Of a stretch of DNA of 64,000 nucleotides, positions 17,653 through 25,950 are shown piece by piece (the first letter of the stretch is position 1; each line of letters opens with the position of its first letter). Made by a program: the position numbers and the translations under genes. This DNA is from Sphingobacterium hotanense (GTDB taxonomy: Bacteria > Bacteroidota > Bacteroidia > Sphingobacteriales > Sphingobacteriaceae): assembly GCF_008274825.1 (NCBI RefSeq), contig NZ_CP030848.1, forward strand, positions 2,790,001 to 2,854,000. The letters run 5' to 3'. Below the pieces are notes generated by a model that made no database searches, was not told the origin of the DNA, and saw only the letters and a program-made list of their open reading frames with translations.

Positions 17653-18660
17653 CTACTTTTTTAGAAACATTTTTAACGGCTCAATAAACCGATCGAAGAC
17701 TTCGATGTGCGGTAAGTGCCCTACATTTTTCAATTCCACAAGTACGGATCCTTTTATTTTCGATTGTGTCATTTTGCCTAAGATTTGATATTGCCCTAGG
17801 GAAGCTTTTATTTTTTCATCTTTAACTAAGTTTTTCCCAATAGCAGTTCTATCTCGCGTCCCGATGATCAATAAAGTTGGAACCTCTAACCGATCAAATT
17901 CATAAACAACAGGTTGTGTAAAGATCATATCAGCCGTTTGTGCATTATTATAGGCAACGCGAGGATAGTCGGGATGCTTTACCCAGCCCGTCAATAAGTA
18001 AACCCATTCATCGTAGCTCTCTTTCCATTTATTATCGTAGTAAAAACCTAGCTGATAATCTTTAACAGTTTCATAAGTCACCTTAAGTTCTGCCGCATAA
18101 TGCTTGTCAATTGACGTATATGGTGCATAAAGTTTCCAATCTTCTAGGCCGATTGGGTTTTCCAAGATGAGCTTTTCCACCAAATCAGGATACATTAACG
18201 CGAATCGAGTAGCCAGCATTCCACCCATCGAATGTCCTAAAAGGGATACTTTTTCTATTTTAAGATGATCCAGCAAGGCCTTCGTATTTTCTGCGAGCTG
18301 TTGAAAAGTAAATTGATAACGTTCAGGCTTTGCAGACTTTCCGAAACCGATTTGATCGGGAGCAATTACGCGGTATCCATCCTCGGTCAAAGCTTTAATC
18401 GTTGTCTTCCAGTAAGCAGCATTAAAGTTTTTCCCGTGTAGAAGTACTACAATTTTACCTTTGGAGTTTCCCTCTGGCGGCACATCCATGTAAGCCATTG
18501 GGAGTTCCTGCTGTTGCGAAGAGATCAACAACTCTTTAACCGGATAGGGATATTCATAGGTGCTCAATCGGATATCCAATACCTTTCGATGCTCTTGAGC
18601 AGCAAGCCACGTGAAGTTCAGGCAGCATATTAATGTCAAACAATAGCCTATATATCGCAT
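17653..18660 (-). CDS. Alpha/beta hydrolase, secreted
   Basis: A 335-residue hydrolase with an N-terminal signal peptide (LICCLNFTWLAAQ). The core begins at VVLLHGKNFNAAYW (oxyanion region), has nucleophile Ser144 in LLGHSMGGM, an acid in LLIIGTRDRTAIG and a catalytic histidine in LKNVGHLPHIE. Overall it resembles meta-cleavage-product hydrolases and haloperoxidase-type esterases, but the substrate cannot be named. It sits between the dienelactone hydrolase and a beta-hydroxyacid dehydrogenase gene on the same strand, with 31- and 25-base gaps that suggest one operon. Confidence 0.88.
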   Translation of the reverse strand: MRYIGYCLTLICCLNFTWLAAQEHRKVLDIRLSTYEYPYPVKELLISSQQQELPMAYMDVPPEGNSKGKIVVLLHGKNFNAAYWKTTIKALTEDGYRVIAPDQIGFGKSAKPERYQFTFQQLAENTKALLDHLKIEKVSLLGHSMGGMLATRFALMYPDLVEKLILENPIGLEDWKLYAPYTSIDKHYAAELKVTYETVKDYQLGFYYDNKWKESYDEWVYLLTGWVKHPDYPRVAYNNAQTADMIFTQPVVYEFDRLEVPTLLIIGTRDRTAIGKNLVKDEKIKASLGQYQILGKMTQSKIKGSVLVELKNVGHLPHIEVFDRFIEPLKMFLKK

Positions 18661-18685
18661 GCTTTATTAGCTTTAGATCTTTTCC

Positions 18686-19543
18686 TTAATTATTCTGTTT
18701 CCGCAAATACTCGATTACCGCCATGACATCCTGTTCCCCAAAACCTTTATCATGCGCTCCTTGATATGTTTTCATTAGGGTATCGGTCATCGGATAGTCT
18801 GCGCCCGCATTGACCGCTAATTTCACGTCCTTCAACATAAAGTCTAAGGCGAATGCCGCCGGAAATTCATTGTTTACCAGCAATGGTGTTTTTACTCGAC
18901 TGGCACCACTCCCACTCGCACTTTCATTTATTATTCGCATCATGTCGTCCGCTGCAATTCCCATCTTCTCTGCAAAAAGCACGGTTTCTGCCATACCCTG
19001 ATACAAAATCGATAGATAATAGTTGATGCAAAGCTTAGCTGCAATACCTTTCCCATTATCGCCTAGGTGGAGCGTTTCTCTGCCCATGACGTCTAGGTAT
19101 GGTTTCACCTTCAATAGATATCCGTTGGCACTCCCCACCATAAATATCAATGTTCCATCTTTCGCCGGTTGAGTACTGCCCGCTACCGGCGCATCAACAA
19201 AGCCTGCTCCGCTGCCAGCAAGCAATTTCGCAACCTCCGTCGAGCATTCCTGAGAGATGGTACTCATATCGACAAAAAGCTTCCCTTCAATAGGCAGTTG
19301 TAATACCGTTTCATAAACCGCATGCACCGCATCATCATTGCTCAGCATCGTGAAAATAATATCGCTTTCTGAAACGAGTCGCGAGATATCTGTGCATACC
19401 TGCGATTTTGCAGCAAAGTCGGCTGCCTTCTCTGGGCTCCTGTTATAAACTGATAATGGGAACCCTGCATTTTCAAGGTTCTTAGCCATGGGATGGCCCA
19501 TGTTTCCTAATCCAATAAATCCGATTCGTTCTGTTTGGTTCAT
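18686..19543 (-). CDS. 3-hydroxyisobutyrate dehydrogenase family NAD(P)-dependent oxidoreductase
   Basis: A 285-residue beta-hydroxyacid dehydrogenase. Dinucleotide-binding motif at the start (GFIGLGNMGHPMAKNLENAG), substrate motif FVDAPVAGSTQPAKDGTL, and the catalytic-lysine segment GDNGKGIAAKLCINYYLS; these identify the HIBADH/tartronate semialdehyde/glyoxylate reductase family without fixing the substrate. It ends with a short helical tail (VIEYLRKQN). It starts 9 bases after an aldo/keto reductase gene on the same strand, so the two are probably co-expressed. Confidence 0.9.
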   Translation of the reverse strand: MNQTERIGFIGLGNMGHPMAKNLENAGFPLSVYNRSPEKAADFAAKSQVCTDISRLVSESDIIFTMLSNDDAVHAVYETVLQLPIEGKLFVDMSTISQECSTEVAKLLAGSGAGFVDAPVAGSTQPAKDGTLIFMVGSANGYLLKVKPYLDVMGRETLHLGDNGKGIAAKLCINYYLSILYQGMAETVLFAEKMGIAADDMMRIINESASGSGASRVKTPLLVNNEFPAAFALDFMLKDVKLAVNAGADYPMTDTLMKTYQGAHDKGFGEQDVMAVIEYLRKQNN

Positions 19544-19552
19544 AATCCTAAG

Positions 19553-20668
19553 TTACGCTTTTGGAACCGGAGCATGCGCAGCAATAAGATTTTCTTTTTT
19601 CAGGTCATCCCAGAATGCTTTAGGGATCTCCTTCTTAAAAGCAGCTACATTCTCCTGAACTTGCTCTACTGTATGTGCTCCAGGGATTACCGCAGAAACC
19701 ACATCCGGAGCTGCGGAAAATTGCAGCGAAGCCGCCAATAGATCTACCTCATGGCGTTGAGCAACGGTTTTCAATCGTTCTAATTTTTTAGCAGCAAACT
19801 CCGGAATCTCTTTGCCATAGAGGTAGCGGTTTTTCCCTGCTAAAAATCCTGCACACAAAGGAGCTCCAACGACAATGGACATATTTCGTTCGGCTACCTT
19901 CGGAAAAACCTTATCCAGATCGTCGATATGATGGATCAAAGAATATTGGCATGCCGAGAGAAAAATATCAGGGTCCGAATCGTCGATGGCTCGAAGTATG
20001 GGCTCAATGGTATTAACGCCAAATCCCCAAGCTTTTATCAGCCCCTCCTCTCGCATTTTGGTCAATTCTTTCATTGCTCCCTCCTTCGCGATGTCATAAT
20101 ATTTAACCCAATCATCACCCATATCCGCATTGTCGGGAGATAAGTCATGGATAAATACGATATCGATGGTAGGAAGGCCTAATCTCTGCAGGCTATCCTC
20201 AACACTTTTACGGGTGCCTTCTGACGAATAATCGTAGGTATAATCAAAATTCATACGGCCATTCCACATCAACCCTTCTTGTTTAAAGTTATCGTGGGGT
20301 TTTAATATCCGCCCTATCTTAGTCGAAACAATATAGTCTTCCTTAGGCTTGTCTTTTAAGAACATACCCATCCTGCGCTCGCTGATTCCCAAACCATACC
20401 AAGGTGATGTATCGAAATAGCGAACACCAGCATCCCATGCTGCGCTCATACTTTCCAAACATTCAATATCTGGATTCTCCTGAAACCCATTGCCAATAGC
20501 GACACCGCCCATTCCAATCTTATCTTTCGGTCTGAATTTTCCCATGAAATTTTCTTTTTGATTATGTTGATTTTGTTCATAGATATCAGCAAAGGCACTC
20601 GCTCTGCCTATAGTCGCCAACGACATCGCTAGCAAACTACCCTGTTGAATAAATGTTCTTCTTTGCAT
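19553..20668 (-). CDS. Aldo/keto reductase with Tat-like signal
   Basis: A 371-residue reductase. ATG 20668 gives an N-terminus MQRRTFIQQGSLLAMSLATI with paired arginines and a hydrophobic stretch, a probable Tat signal, as the longer in-frame reading upstream has no such start. The AKR barrel carries the expected tetrad: Asp and Tyr in YFDTSPWYGLGISERRMG, Lys in VSTKIGR, His in IVFIHDLSP. It resembles L-fucose or galactose dehydrogenase-type AKRs, but this is only by overall look. It heads the four-gene minus-strand run, and its upstream region is the large repeat island at 20739. Confidence 0.88.
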   Translation of the reverse strand: MQRRTFIQQGSLLAMSLATIGRASAFADIYEQNQHNQKENFMGKFRPKDKIGMGGVAIGNGFQENPDIECLESMSAAWDAGVRYFDTSPWYGLGISERRMGMFLKDKPKEDYIVSTKIGRILKPHDNFKQEGLMWNGRMNFDYTYDYSSEGTRKSVEDSLQRLGLPTIDIVFIHDLSPDNADMGDDWVKYYDIAKEGAMKELTKMREEGLIKAWGFGVNTIEPILRAIDDSDPDIFLSACQYSLIHHIDDLDKVFPKVAERNMSIVVGAPLCAGFLAGKNRYLYGKEIPEFAAKKLERLKTVAQRHEVDLLAASLQFSAAPDVVSAVIPGAHTVEQVQENVAAFKKEIPKAFWDDLKKENLIAAHAPVPKA

Positions 20669-20738
20669 AAAAATCTTGAACTGTCTATATAAACAACAGT
20701 TTGAAACATTTTTTGTTGGCGCTATTGAATAGTGTGTT

Positions 20739-20778
20739 GAACCAGGAAAGGAAGGATACAAGGATCGGCAGGATCTCA
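20739..20778 (+). repeat. A-family repeat, single arm
   Basis: TGAACCAGGAAAGGAAGGAT followed by ACAAGGATCGGCAGGATC. First element of the repeat island 20739-21358. Arm sequence is identical over 19 bases to copies at 20824 and in the array at 37896. Confidence 0.85.
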
Positions 20779-20780
20779 CA

Positions 20781-20821
20781 CCATCGGTCTAACTACTAAA
20801 TACTTACTACTAAATACTATT
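20781..20821 (-). repeat. T-family repeat, copy 2
   Basis: Read on the minus strand it runs TAGTATTTAGTAGTAAG, TATTTAGTAGTTAGACC, ATGGTG: the TTAGTAGT run followed by the TTAGACC-AT end seen in copies 1 and 3. Confidence 0.75.
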
Positions 20822-20822
20822 C

Positions 20823-20894
20823 TGAACCAGGAAAGGAAGGATACAAGGATGTGCAGGATCCTGTTTCTCCTAAAATCCTTTTTTTCCTGGTTCA
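20823..20894. repeat. A-family full palindrome
   Basis: Left arm TGAACCAGGAAAGGAAGGAT...AAGGAT...CAGGATC and right arm ending AATCCTTTTTTTCCTGGTTCA give an imperfect 72-bp inverted repeat centred near GGATCC. This shows the family unit is a two-armed palindrome. Confidence 0.85.
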
Positions 20895-20990
20895 AGACAA
20901 CCACGTTAAACACCTTATGTCTCTTATCTTTTATCTAATTTCTGCCTCGAGTGGGATCTAGAACAACTTTTACTATTAGAATAATTACAT

Positions 20991-21070
20991 CCCTTTCATA
21001 ACCAAATCATAGCCCATCGGAAGCGGCTTTGATACGGTTATTAAAGGGGAGTGAAAGGGTTATGAAAGGG
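20991..21070. repeat. B-family palindrome, copy 1
   Basis: CCCTTTCATAACC (20991-21003) is the exact reverse complement of GGTTATGAAAGGG (21058-21070). The interior has ATCATAGCCCATCGGAAGCG and GGCTTTGAT, shared with copies at 32567 and 55071. Confidence 0.85.
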
Positions 21071-21116
21071 CTTTAAGCAAAAGAAGGTCAGTCGCGCTAC
21101 TGACGAAGATATACCC

Positions 21117-21154
21117 GATCCTGCCAATCCTTAAATCCTTCCTTTCCTGGTTCA
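21117..21154 (-). repeat. A-family repeat, single arm
   Basis: GATCCTGCCAATCCTTAAAT then CCTTCCTTTCCTGGTTCA: the reverse-complement arm. It is followed at once by a T-family copy. Confidence 0.85.
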
Positions 21155-21156
21155 GA

Positions 21157-21200
21157 AATAGTAGTTAGTAGTAAGTATTTAGTACTTAGACCCATAGCGG
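21157..21200 (+). repeat. T-family repeat, copy 3
   Basis: AATAGTAGTTAGTAGTAAG, TATTTAGTACTTAGACC, CATAGCGG. The terminal TTAGACC-ATRGCGG matches copy 1. Confidence 0.8.
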
Positions 21201-21202
21201 AA

Positions 21203-21358
21203 GATCCCGCCAATCCTTAAATCCTTCCTTTCCTGGTTCAAAGACAACACGTCGATCCTTAACCCTTTCCTATCCTGTTCAAAATGATCCTGCCTATCCT
21301 TGCATCCTTCCTTTCCTGGTTCAAGACAAAATTATCACCTTCCCCTTCCTAATTCAAA
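21203..21358 (-). repeat. A-family arms, three or four in series
   Basis: Complete reverse arms at 21203-21240 and 21286-21323, a worn one at 21254-21281 (GATCCTTAACCCTTTCCTAT) and a further worn end at about 21333-21358. All point the same way and are separated by AAGACAA-like linkers. The downstream gene's stop is at 21374. Confidence 0.75.
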
Positions 21359-21373
21359 GCCCAGTCAGTCTCT

Positions 21374-22312
21374 CTACTTTTTGTACTTGTCGTGTAGGCC
21401 TTTTCCGTCTAATATGAGGGGTTTTATTTTTTCTAATCGAGCAAGTTTGGTTTTCTCTTGCTTGGCTTCATCGATATGTTCGATGTATTCCTTTTGTTTG
21501 CCGGGTGTTAGCTTTTTGAACGCCAGATCAAAGGTAGAATCGCTTTCCAAAGCTTCTTTTAATAGACCTTCAATTGCTTTTGGAGCGCTTTTCTCTGCCT
21601 TGATCTCTTTTCCATCTTTGATGGTTTGTATGGATTCGTTGATATAAGCGAGGATTTTTTTCTCATCCATATCCTTCACATCGGTAAATCGCCACTGTCG
21701 GAGCGCCTTGGTTTTACCTTCAGAGGCATTGATCAGTACCTTCTCCTTGTCTTCCAAGAATACTCCATTGTAGAACCAAAGAGAGAAGAAGTCCTTAAAG
21801 GCGCCCCAACCAATCAGATTTTTCTTTTGGAACGTGTAGATATCGGTTCCCCATTTGAATTCTTTTGTCAAAGGTTCCGTAGTCTTCACGATCAATTGAT
21901 GCATCAATTCAATACATTCTCCCCAACGCTCGTTGTTCTTTTGCCAATTAGGTACTTTTTTATCTTTCAACTTTTCGGCATTGAAATCAACCATCGCTTT
22001 GATTAAATCATTGGGTAATGGCTTATCTAGAGGCAGTTGAACAGCTCCTTTGGAGGTCTTATAGCCGGATAGTAATGGAGAAAATTCTTCGATAGCTTCT
22101 GTGCCTGGGTAGAGTCCTAAGTGGTTTTTGAATAGCGCAAAATGGATTAAATTTCCATTATAACGAAAGGTAGGCATACCGTAGTTTATCGTTTCGGTAG
22201 TCCCTTCAGGTGCATGCTTCAAAATTAGCTGTCGTAATTCATTCAGCAGCGGCTGCTTATCGGCATCTACTGATTGTATATACTCTTCGATAGTTGAAAT
22301 TGACTTGCTCAT
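21374..22312 (-). CDS. DUF1801 plus YdeI/OmdA-type protein
   Basis: A 312-residue protein of three parts. Residues 1 to about 115 form a DUF1801 domain (TTETINYGMPTFRYNG, GLYPGTEAIEEF, GAVQLPLDKPLP). The middle, from about 125, is a YdeI-like domain (FKWGTDIYTFQKKNLIGWGA, FKDFFSLWFYNGVFLEDKE). The C-terminus (from about 245) is the OmdA-type segment with a conserved KKLTPGKQKEYIEHIDEAKQ. YdeI was tied to antimicrobial-peptide resistance and DUF1801 has an iron-binding-like fold, but the chemistry is unknown. It starts 11 bases after an SRPBCC gene and opens the accessory block on its left. Confidence 0.87.
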   Translation of the reverse strand: MSKSISTIEEYIQSVDADKQPLLNELRQLILKHAPEGTTETINYGMPTFRYNGNLIHFALFKNHLGLYPGTEAIEEFSPLLSGYKTSKGAVQLPLDKPLPNDLIKAMVDFNAEKLKDKKVPNWQKNNERWGECIELMHQLIVKTTEPLTKEFKWGTDIYTFQKKNLIGWGAFKDFFSLWFYNGVFLEDKEKVLINASEGKTKALRQWRFTDVKDMDEKKILAYINESIQTIKDGKEIKAEKSAPKAIEGLLKEALESDSTFDLAFKKLTPGKQKEYIEHIDEAKQEKTKLARLEKIKPLILDGKGLHDKYKK

Positions 22313-22323
22313 AAGATATCGGA

Positions 22324-22779
22324 TTATTCTGGGCGCATAAAGTCGAAAGCACCTTTACGAAGGTTTATTCCGTATTCTAAACTCGCCTTTAAACAGGCTA
22401 GGAAATTCGCCCAACCTTCTGATTGTCCGATTGCCTGCTTAATTCCTTCTTCATCGTTATTCATCGAACCCTCTACAACGCGAACAACAGTCGACCCGTC
22501 GGGTAATGATTGAAGATGCATTTCTACTAACATACCTTCCGCACCGCCACTCCAATCAAAGGATATATATCTATCCTTTTCGATATGCTTCGCTGTTACC
22601 GGAAAGGTATCTTCAAACTCTGGAAATTTCCAGGTCACTGTCTTACCATTTTCTAATGGTCCGGTCGAACTTTCAATAAAATATTTACTCATACCCTCTG
22701 GTTTTACAATTGCTTCAAAGACTTCGTGTGCAGGCTTTTGAATTTGTATAGAGGCTTTTGCTGTTAGTGCGTTTTCCAT
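22324..22779 (-). CDS. SRPBCC (AHSA1/START-like) family protein
   Basis: A 151-residue single-domain helix-grip protein. It begins ALTAKASIQIQKPAHEVFEA and has the family pattern of a conserved proline after the first helix, a beta-rich middle (GKTVTWKFPEFEDTFPV, YISFDWSGGAEG) and a long C-terminal helix with W (QSEGWANFLACLKASLEYG). Such proteins bind hydrophobic ligands in a central cavity; the ligand is unknown. It forms a two-gene unit with the DUF1801/YdeI gene and diverges from another SRPBCC gene at 23039. Confidence 0.88.
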   Translation of the reverse strand: MENALTAKASIQIQKPAHEVFEAIVKPEGMSKYFIESSTGPLENGKTVTWKFPEFEDTFPVTAKHIEKDRYISFDWSGGAEGMLVEMHLQSLPDGSTVVRVVEGSMNNDEEGIKQAIGQSEGWANFLACLKASLEYGINLRKGAFDFMRPE

Positions 22780-22972
22780 AAAGTAATATTATTAGGCTTT
22801 TTTATGACATGCGTATTCCTACACAAATGAAGAAATAATTTATGATTAACAAAATCATTATCTAAAAATATTCGTTTAGGTAATACAAGCTGCCCTGCTT
22901 TTTTGCAATTTAGCAAGAGCAATTCGCAGCACTAACTAAAAAGATGAAAGCTCGATAACGGCAAATGATATT

Positions 22973-22988
22973 CTTGTCATAGGGCAAG
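22973..22988. promoter_or_regulatory. Candidate operator CTTGTCATAGGGCAAG, site 1
   Basis: A 16-base sequence with CTTG/CAAG dyad ends, 50 bases before ATG 23039. It matches 15 of 16 bases of a site at 25250 before another SRPBCC gene. No regulator is identified. Confidence 0.35.
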
Positions 22989-23038
22989 CGGATATCGTGC
23001 AGAGAGCGATAACTTCGTATAAACAAAAACTAAAAATT

Positions 23039-23452
23039 ATGAGCAGCAAAAAGATTCATATCGAAACCTTGGTCAATGCCCCTATTCAACAAGTTTGGGA
23101 TGCATATAATAATCCTGACGACATTAAACAGTGGAACCAGGCGTCGCCGGATTGGCATTGTCCATCTTCGGAAAACGATTTAAGAGTTGGTGGTAAATTC
23201 AAGAATAAAATGGCTGCGAAAGATGGCAGCTTCGAATTTGATTTTGAAGGAACTTATACCGAAGTAACGCCCTTAAATTCTATCTCCTATGTGATGGCGG
23301 ATGAGCGAACCGCAGACCTTAAGTTTACAGAGCAGGGCGATAATACACTTATCAGTGTTGATTTCGACGCTGAGAATATGAACCCTGAAGAAATGCAAAG
23401 AGAAGGCTGGCAAGCTATCCTGGATAGTTTTAAAAATCACGTAGAAAAGTAG
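23039..23452 (+). CDS. SRPBCC family protein
   Basis: A 137-residue AHSA1-type protein. ATG 23039 is preferred to an in-frame GTG at 22997 because the domain starts directly after it (KKIHIETLVNAPIQQVWDAY). It shows IKQWNQASPDWHCPSSENDL, the usual W-N-x-AS-x-W-x-C/T-P start of one COG3832 branch, then GTYTEVTPLNSISYVMADER and a final helix EGWQAILDSFKNHVE. The ligand is unknown. It is first of a plus-strand series with 18-base and shorter gaps. Confidence 0.9.
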   Translation: MSSKKIHIETLVNAPIQQVWDAYNNPDDIKQWNQASPDWHCPSSENDLRVGGKFKNKMAAKDGSFEFDFEGTYTEVTPLNSISYVMADERTADLKFTEQGDNTLISVDFDAENMNPEEMQREGWQAILDSFKNHVEK

Positions 23453-23470
23453 TTTATTAAAGACACTTCG

Positions 23471-23866
23471 ATGAAAGACAATGAATACAAACTGGGACAA
23501 ATTGTTTGGGCGGACTATACGTCTGAACATGCAGATAGCCTCAAAGAGTTCTATAAAGAAGTTGCTGGATGGAAGGAACATCCGATAAAAATGCAAGATG
23601 AGAACGGCGAATACCATGACTATGCGATGCTTCGAGAAGAAAATGAAGTAGCAGGAGGAATTTGTTATAAGCGAGGCGTAAATAGTGCTATCCCTTCGCA
23701 ATGGATTATGTATATCTATGCGCCAGATGTCGACGAACGACTGGAAAAAGTGTTGTCATTAGGAGGCAAATTAATCCATTCGAATAAAGGAAAAGACGGC
23801 AAGTACAATTTTATTATCGTTGAAGACCCCGCAGGTGCCGTTTTTGGCATCGGCAGAATGCAATAA
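23471..23866 (+). CDS. VOC family (glyoxalase-like) protein
   Basis: A 131-residue protein with two beta-alpha-beta-beta-beta modules of the vicinal-oxygen-chelate fold. It opens IVWADYTSEHADSLKEFYKE, has YAMLREENEVAGGICYKR at the turn, and ends FIIVEDPAGAVFGIGRMQ. Most VOC members bind a metal through His/Glu at module positions; here they are only partly kept, so a binding or antibiotic-sequestering role is as likely as catalysis. It lies 18 bases after an SRPBCC gene and 3 bases before the next. Confidence 0.85.
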   Translation: MKDNEYKLGQIVWADYTSEHADSLKEFYKEVAGWKEHPIKMQDENGEYHDYAMLREENEVAGGICYKRGVNSAIPSQWIMYIYAPDVDERLEKVLSLGGKLIHSNKGKDGKYNFIIVEDPAGAVFGIGRMQ

Positions 23867-23869
23867 ACC

Positions 23870-24325
23870 ATGAAGACATTATATTTCAAAGAAACGATTG
23901 ATGCATCGCCAAGTAAGGTGCACAATCTAATGCTCTCTAAGAAGAGCTATGAGGAGTGGACAAAGCCCTTCTCACCGACCTCCACTTTTCAGGGGGATTG
24001 GAGTTCAGGATCGAAGATATTTTTTGTATCAACGGATGAGGATAAAAAGGATATGGGGATGATTGCTCGCGTGGAAACAAATATACCGGGTGAGATTGTA
24101 ATCATTCGGCATATCGGAATTCTATCAGATCAGGGAGAACTTTATGAGGGTGAACATGTGGACCCTTGGAAAAACTCGTTAGAAATCTATCGTTTTAAAG
24201 CCGTAGGCAATCAAACCGAAGTTTTATGTTCCCTGGAAGTGGACAATGACGAATATGAGGAAATGTTTGCCGCGATGTGGCCAAATGCAATGAAAGTTTT
24301 AAAAGACATCTGCGAACGAAGCTAG
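23870..24325 (+). CDS. SRPBCC family protein
   Basis: A 151-residue AHSA1-type protein: LYFKETIDASPSKVHNLMLS at the start, then YEEWTKPFSPTSTFQGDWSS, which is typical for this COG3832 branch. The C-terminus ends in the helix FAAMWPNAMKVLKDICERS. No signal peptide. It is flanked by a VOC gene 3 bases before and a DUF1801 gene 1 base after, so it is co-translated with both. The ligand is unknown. Confidence 0.88.
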   Translation: MKTLYFKETIDASPSKVHNLMLSKKSYEEWTKPFSPTSTFQGDWSSGSKIFFVSTDEDKKDMGMIARVETNIPGEIVIIRHIGILSDQGELYEGEHVDPWKNSLEIYRFKAVGNQTEVLCSLEVDNDEYEEMFAAMWPNAMKVLKDICERS

Positions 24326-24326
24326 T

Positions 24327-24755
24327 ATGGAAACCCTAAAAACAAGTTTTACCGACGAGGATGTAGCATCTTTCATCGAAAGTGTTGACAATGAACAGAA
24401 GAGAAAAGACAGCTATGCGCTGATTTCGCTAATGGAAAAAGCCACCGGAGAGAAAGCCAAAATGTTCGGGCCTACGATCGTTGGCTTTGGTCAATATCAT
24501 TATAAGTATGATTCTGGGCATGAGGGAGATGCTCCATTGTTAGGCTTTTCTCCTAGAAAAGCAGCCATTTCTTTGTATGTCTATACTGGTGGCAAACGTC
24601 AAGATGAGCTATTGAAATCTTTCGGAAAATACAAGATGGGTAAGGCCTGTATTTACGTTAAAAAGCTGAGCGATATAGACGTGGAGGTTTTAGAAGACCT
24701 GATGAAAGATTCCATTCAGTTTACCAGTGAAAAATACCAGCGAGTAAAAAGTTAA
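24327..24755 (+). CDS. DUF1801 domain protein
   Basis: A 142-residue single DUF1801 domain. It has the family features KRKDSYALISLMEKATGEKA, MFGPTIVGFGQYHYKYDSGH and FSPRKAAISLYVYTGG, followed by LLKSFGKYKMGKACIYVKKL and a closing helix. The domain fold resembles the iron chaperone frataxin/YdhG group; the activity is not known. It starts one base after the stop of an SRPBCC gene. It is a second DUF1801 gene in the block besides the fusion at 21374. Confidence 0.88.
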   Translation: METLKTSFTDEDVASFIESVDNEQKRKDSYALISLMEKATGEKAKMFGPTIVGFGQYHYKYDSGHEGDAPLLGFSPRKAAISLYVYTGGKRQDELLKSFGKYKMGKACIYVKKLSDIDVEVLEDLMKDSIQFTSEKYQRVKS

Positions 24756-24835
24756 ATCTGGTTTTCCTGTTGACATATGGTTGTCATGAGCCACTCCTAA
24801 ATTTGAGTATCAACAATAAACTTATTCCAAGCATG

Positions 24836-25246
24836 ATGCATAGCACGAACTACTACAACAGTCTGATTACCGTAGCGGAGGACTGTAAAGTCGATCAAGG
24901 TACTATTCCTAAGGAAAATCCAGACAAACTTACCGTAGCGAACTATCATTTTCAGATGATCAATGCTGAGCCCTTAGCCTTGGATTCGGATGAGGTAATT
25001 TTTAATACGCATGCCATTCGGAAGGATATCGTAGCTGCGGAACGTGAGAAAGAACGGGATGCTTTTTTCTCCAAAGGTCAAGCATGCTTACGCACGAGCC
25101 CATTGGCAAAAACCTATGGTTGGGGCATCTATTTTAATGAAGAAGGAAAAATGGAACTTATTGATTCGATAGGTGATGAATACCAAAAACTACTTGACGA
25201 TGAGTCAATTAAGAAGATACCAGCCATGCGAAGTACGAAAAAGTAA
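24836..25246 (+). CDS. DUF6157-like protein
   Basis: A 136-residue cytoplasmic protein. ATG 24836 (or ATG 24833, one codon earlier) is chosen because the conserved part begins MHSTNYYNSLITVAEDCKVD; the longer reading from TTG 24770 adds unlikely residues. Further conserved-looking parts are KLTVANYHFQMINAEPLALD, FNTHAIRKDI and CLRTSPLAKTYGWGIYFNEE. I recall this pattern as DUF6157, with moderate certainty; the role is unknown. It follows the DUF1801 gene and ends the first plus-strand run. Confidence 0.7.
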   Translation: MHSTNYYNSLITVAEDCKVDQGTIPKENPDKLTVANYHFQMINAEPLALDSDEVIFNTHAIRKDIVAAEREKERDAFFSKGQACLRTSPLAKTYGWGIYFNEEGKMELIDSIGDEYQKLLDDESIKKIPAMRSTKK

Positions 25247-25249
25247 AAA

Positions 25250-25265
25250 CTTGTCATAGGCCAAG
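25250..25265. promoter_or_regulatory. Candidate operator CTTGTCATAGGCCAAG, site 2
   Basis: Near-identical to the site at 22973 (15 of 16 bases) and even more symmetric. It lies 122 bases before the SRPBCC gene at 25388 and 4 bases after the preceding stop. Confidence 0.35.
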
Positions 25266-25387
25266 TTGATTTGAATATTTCCTCTCTAACTTAGTTCTGT
25301 TAATTGATTATACATCGATAATGAATGCTTGGAGAGCATCAGAAAATCTGAAATAAAAGCATTCAAAATCACGTAAACTAAAATGTT

Positions 25388-25900
25388 ATGGAAAATTCAA
25401 AAGATTATCAGTTCCATATTGATCAGGCTAACAACACTTTGCTTATCAAGCGAACCTACCCTGCGAAATTAGAGACTGTTTGGCGCGCATTTACTGATGC
25501 AAAAATACTCGATCAATGGTGGGCCCCTAAGCCATGGAAATCGGAAACTAAGTCGCAGGAGTTTGAAGAAGGCGGCAAATGGCTTTATGCCATGGTAGGG
25601 CCAGAAGGCGACAAAATGTGGTCAGTCGCCGAATATCAGCAGATTACTCCACAGATTAGCTACAAAGTATTAGATGCGTTCTCTGATGAGAATGGAAATA
25701 TCAGTAATGAACACCCTACATCGACCTGGGAAACGAAGTTTACCTCCATGGGAGATCAAACCGAAGTAACCAACGTTATTACGTTTAAAAGCTCCGAAGA
25801 CCTGCACGCTATACTAGATATGGGCTTCAAAGAAGGGTATGAAATGGGACAACAAAATTTAATCGACTGGTTGGATGAGAACCCAGATATCGCTACTTAA
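25388..25900 (+). CDS. SRPBCC (AHSA1) family protein
   Basis: A 170-residue helix-grip protein with LLIKRTYPAKLETVWRAFTD, LDQWWAPKPWKSETKSQEFE and GGKWLYAMVGPEGDKMWSVA, the full AHSA1 (Hsp90 activator homology) signature, and a terminal helix GQQNLIDWLDENPD. Despite the family name a bacterial Hsp90 link is not established. It opens a second plus-strand run, 50 bases before a PhnB-like gene. Confidence 0.9.
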   Translation: MENSKDYQFHIDQANNTLLIKRTYPAKLETVWRAFTDAKILDQWWAPKPWKSETKSQEFEEGGKWLYAMVGPEGDKMWSVAEYQQITPQISYKVLDAFSDENGNISNEHPTSTWETKFTSMGDQTEVTNVITFKSSEDLHAILDMGFKEGYEMGQQNLIDWLDENPDIAT

Positions 25901-25950
25901 CAACAAAAACATCAATTAAAACATATTAACAACACTTAACAAGAAAGATT

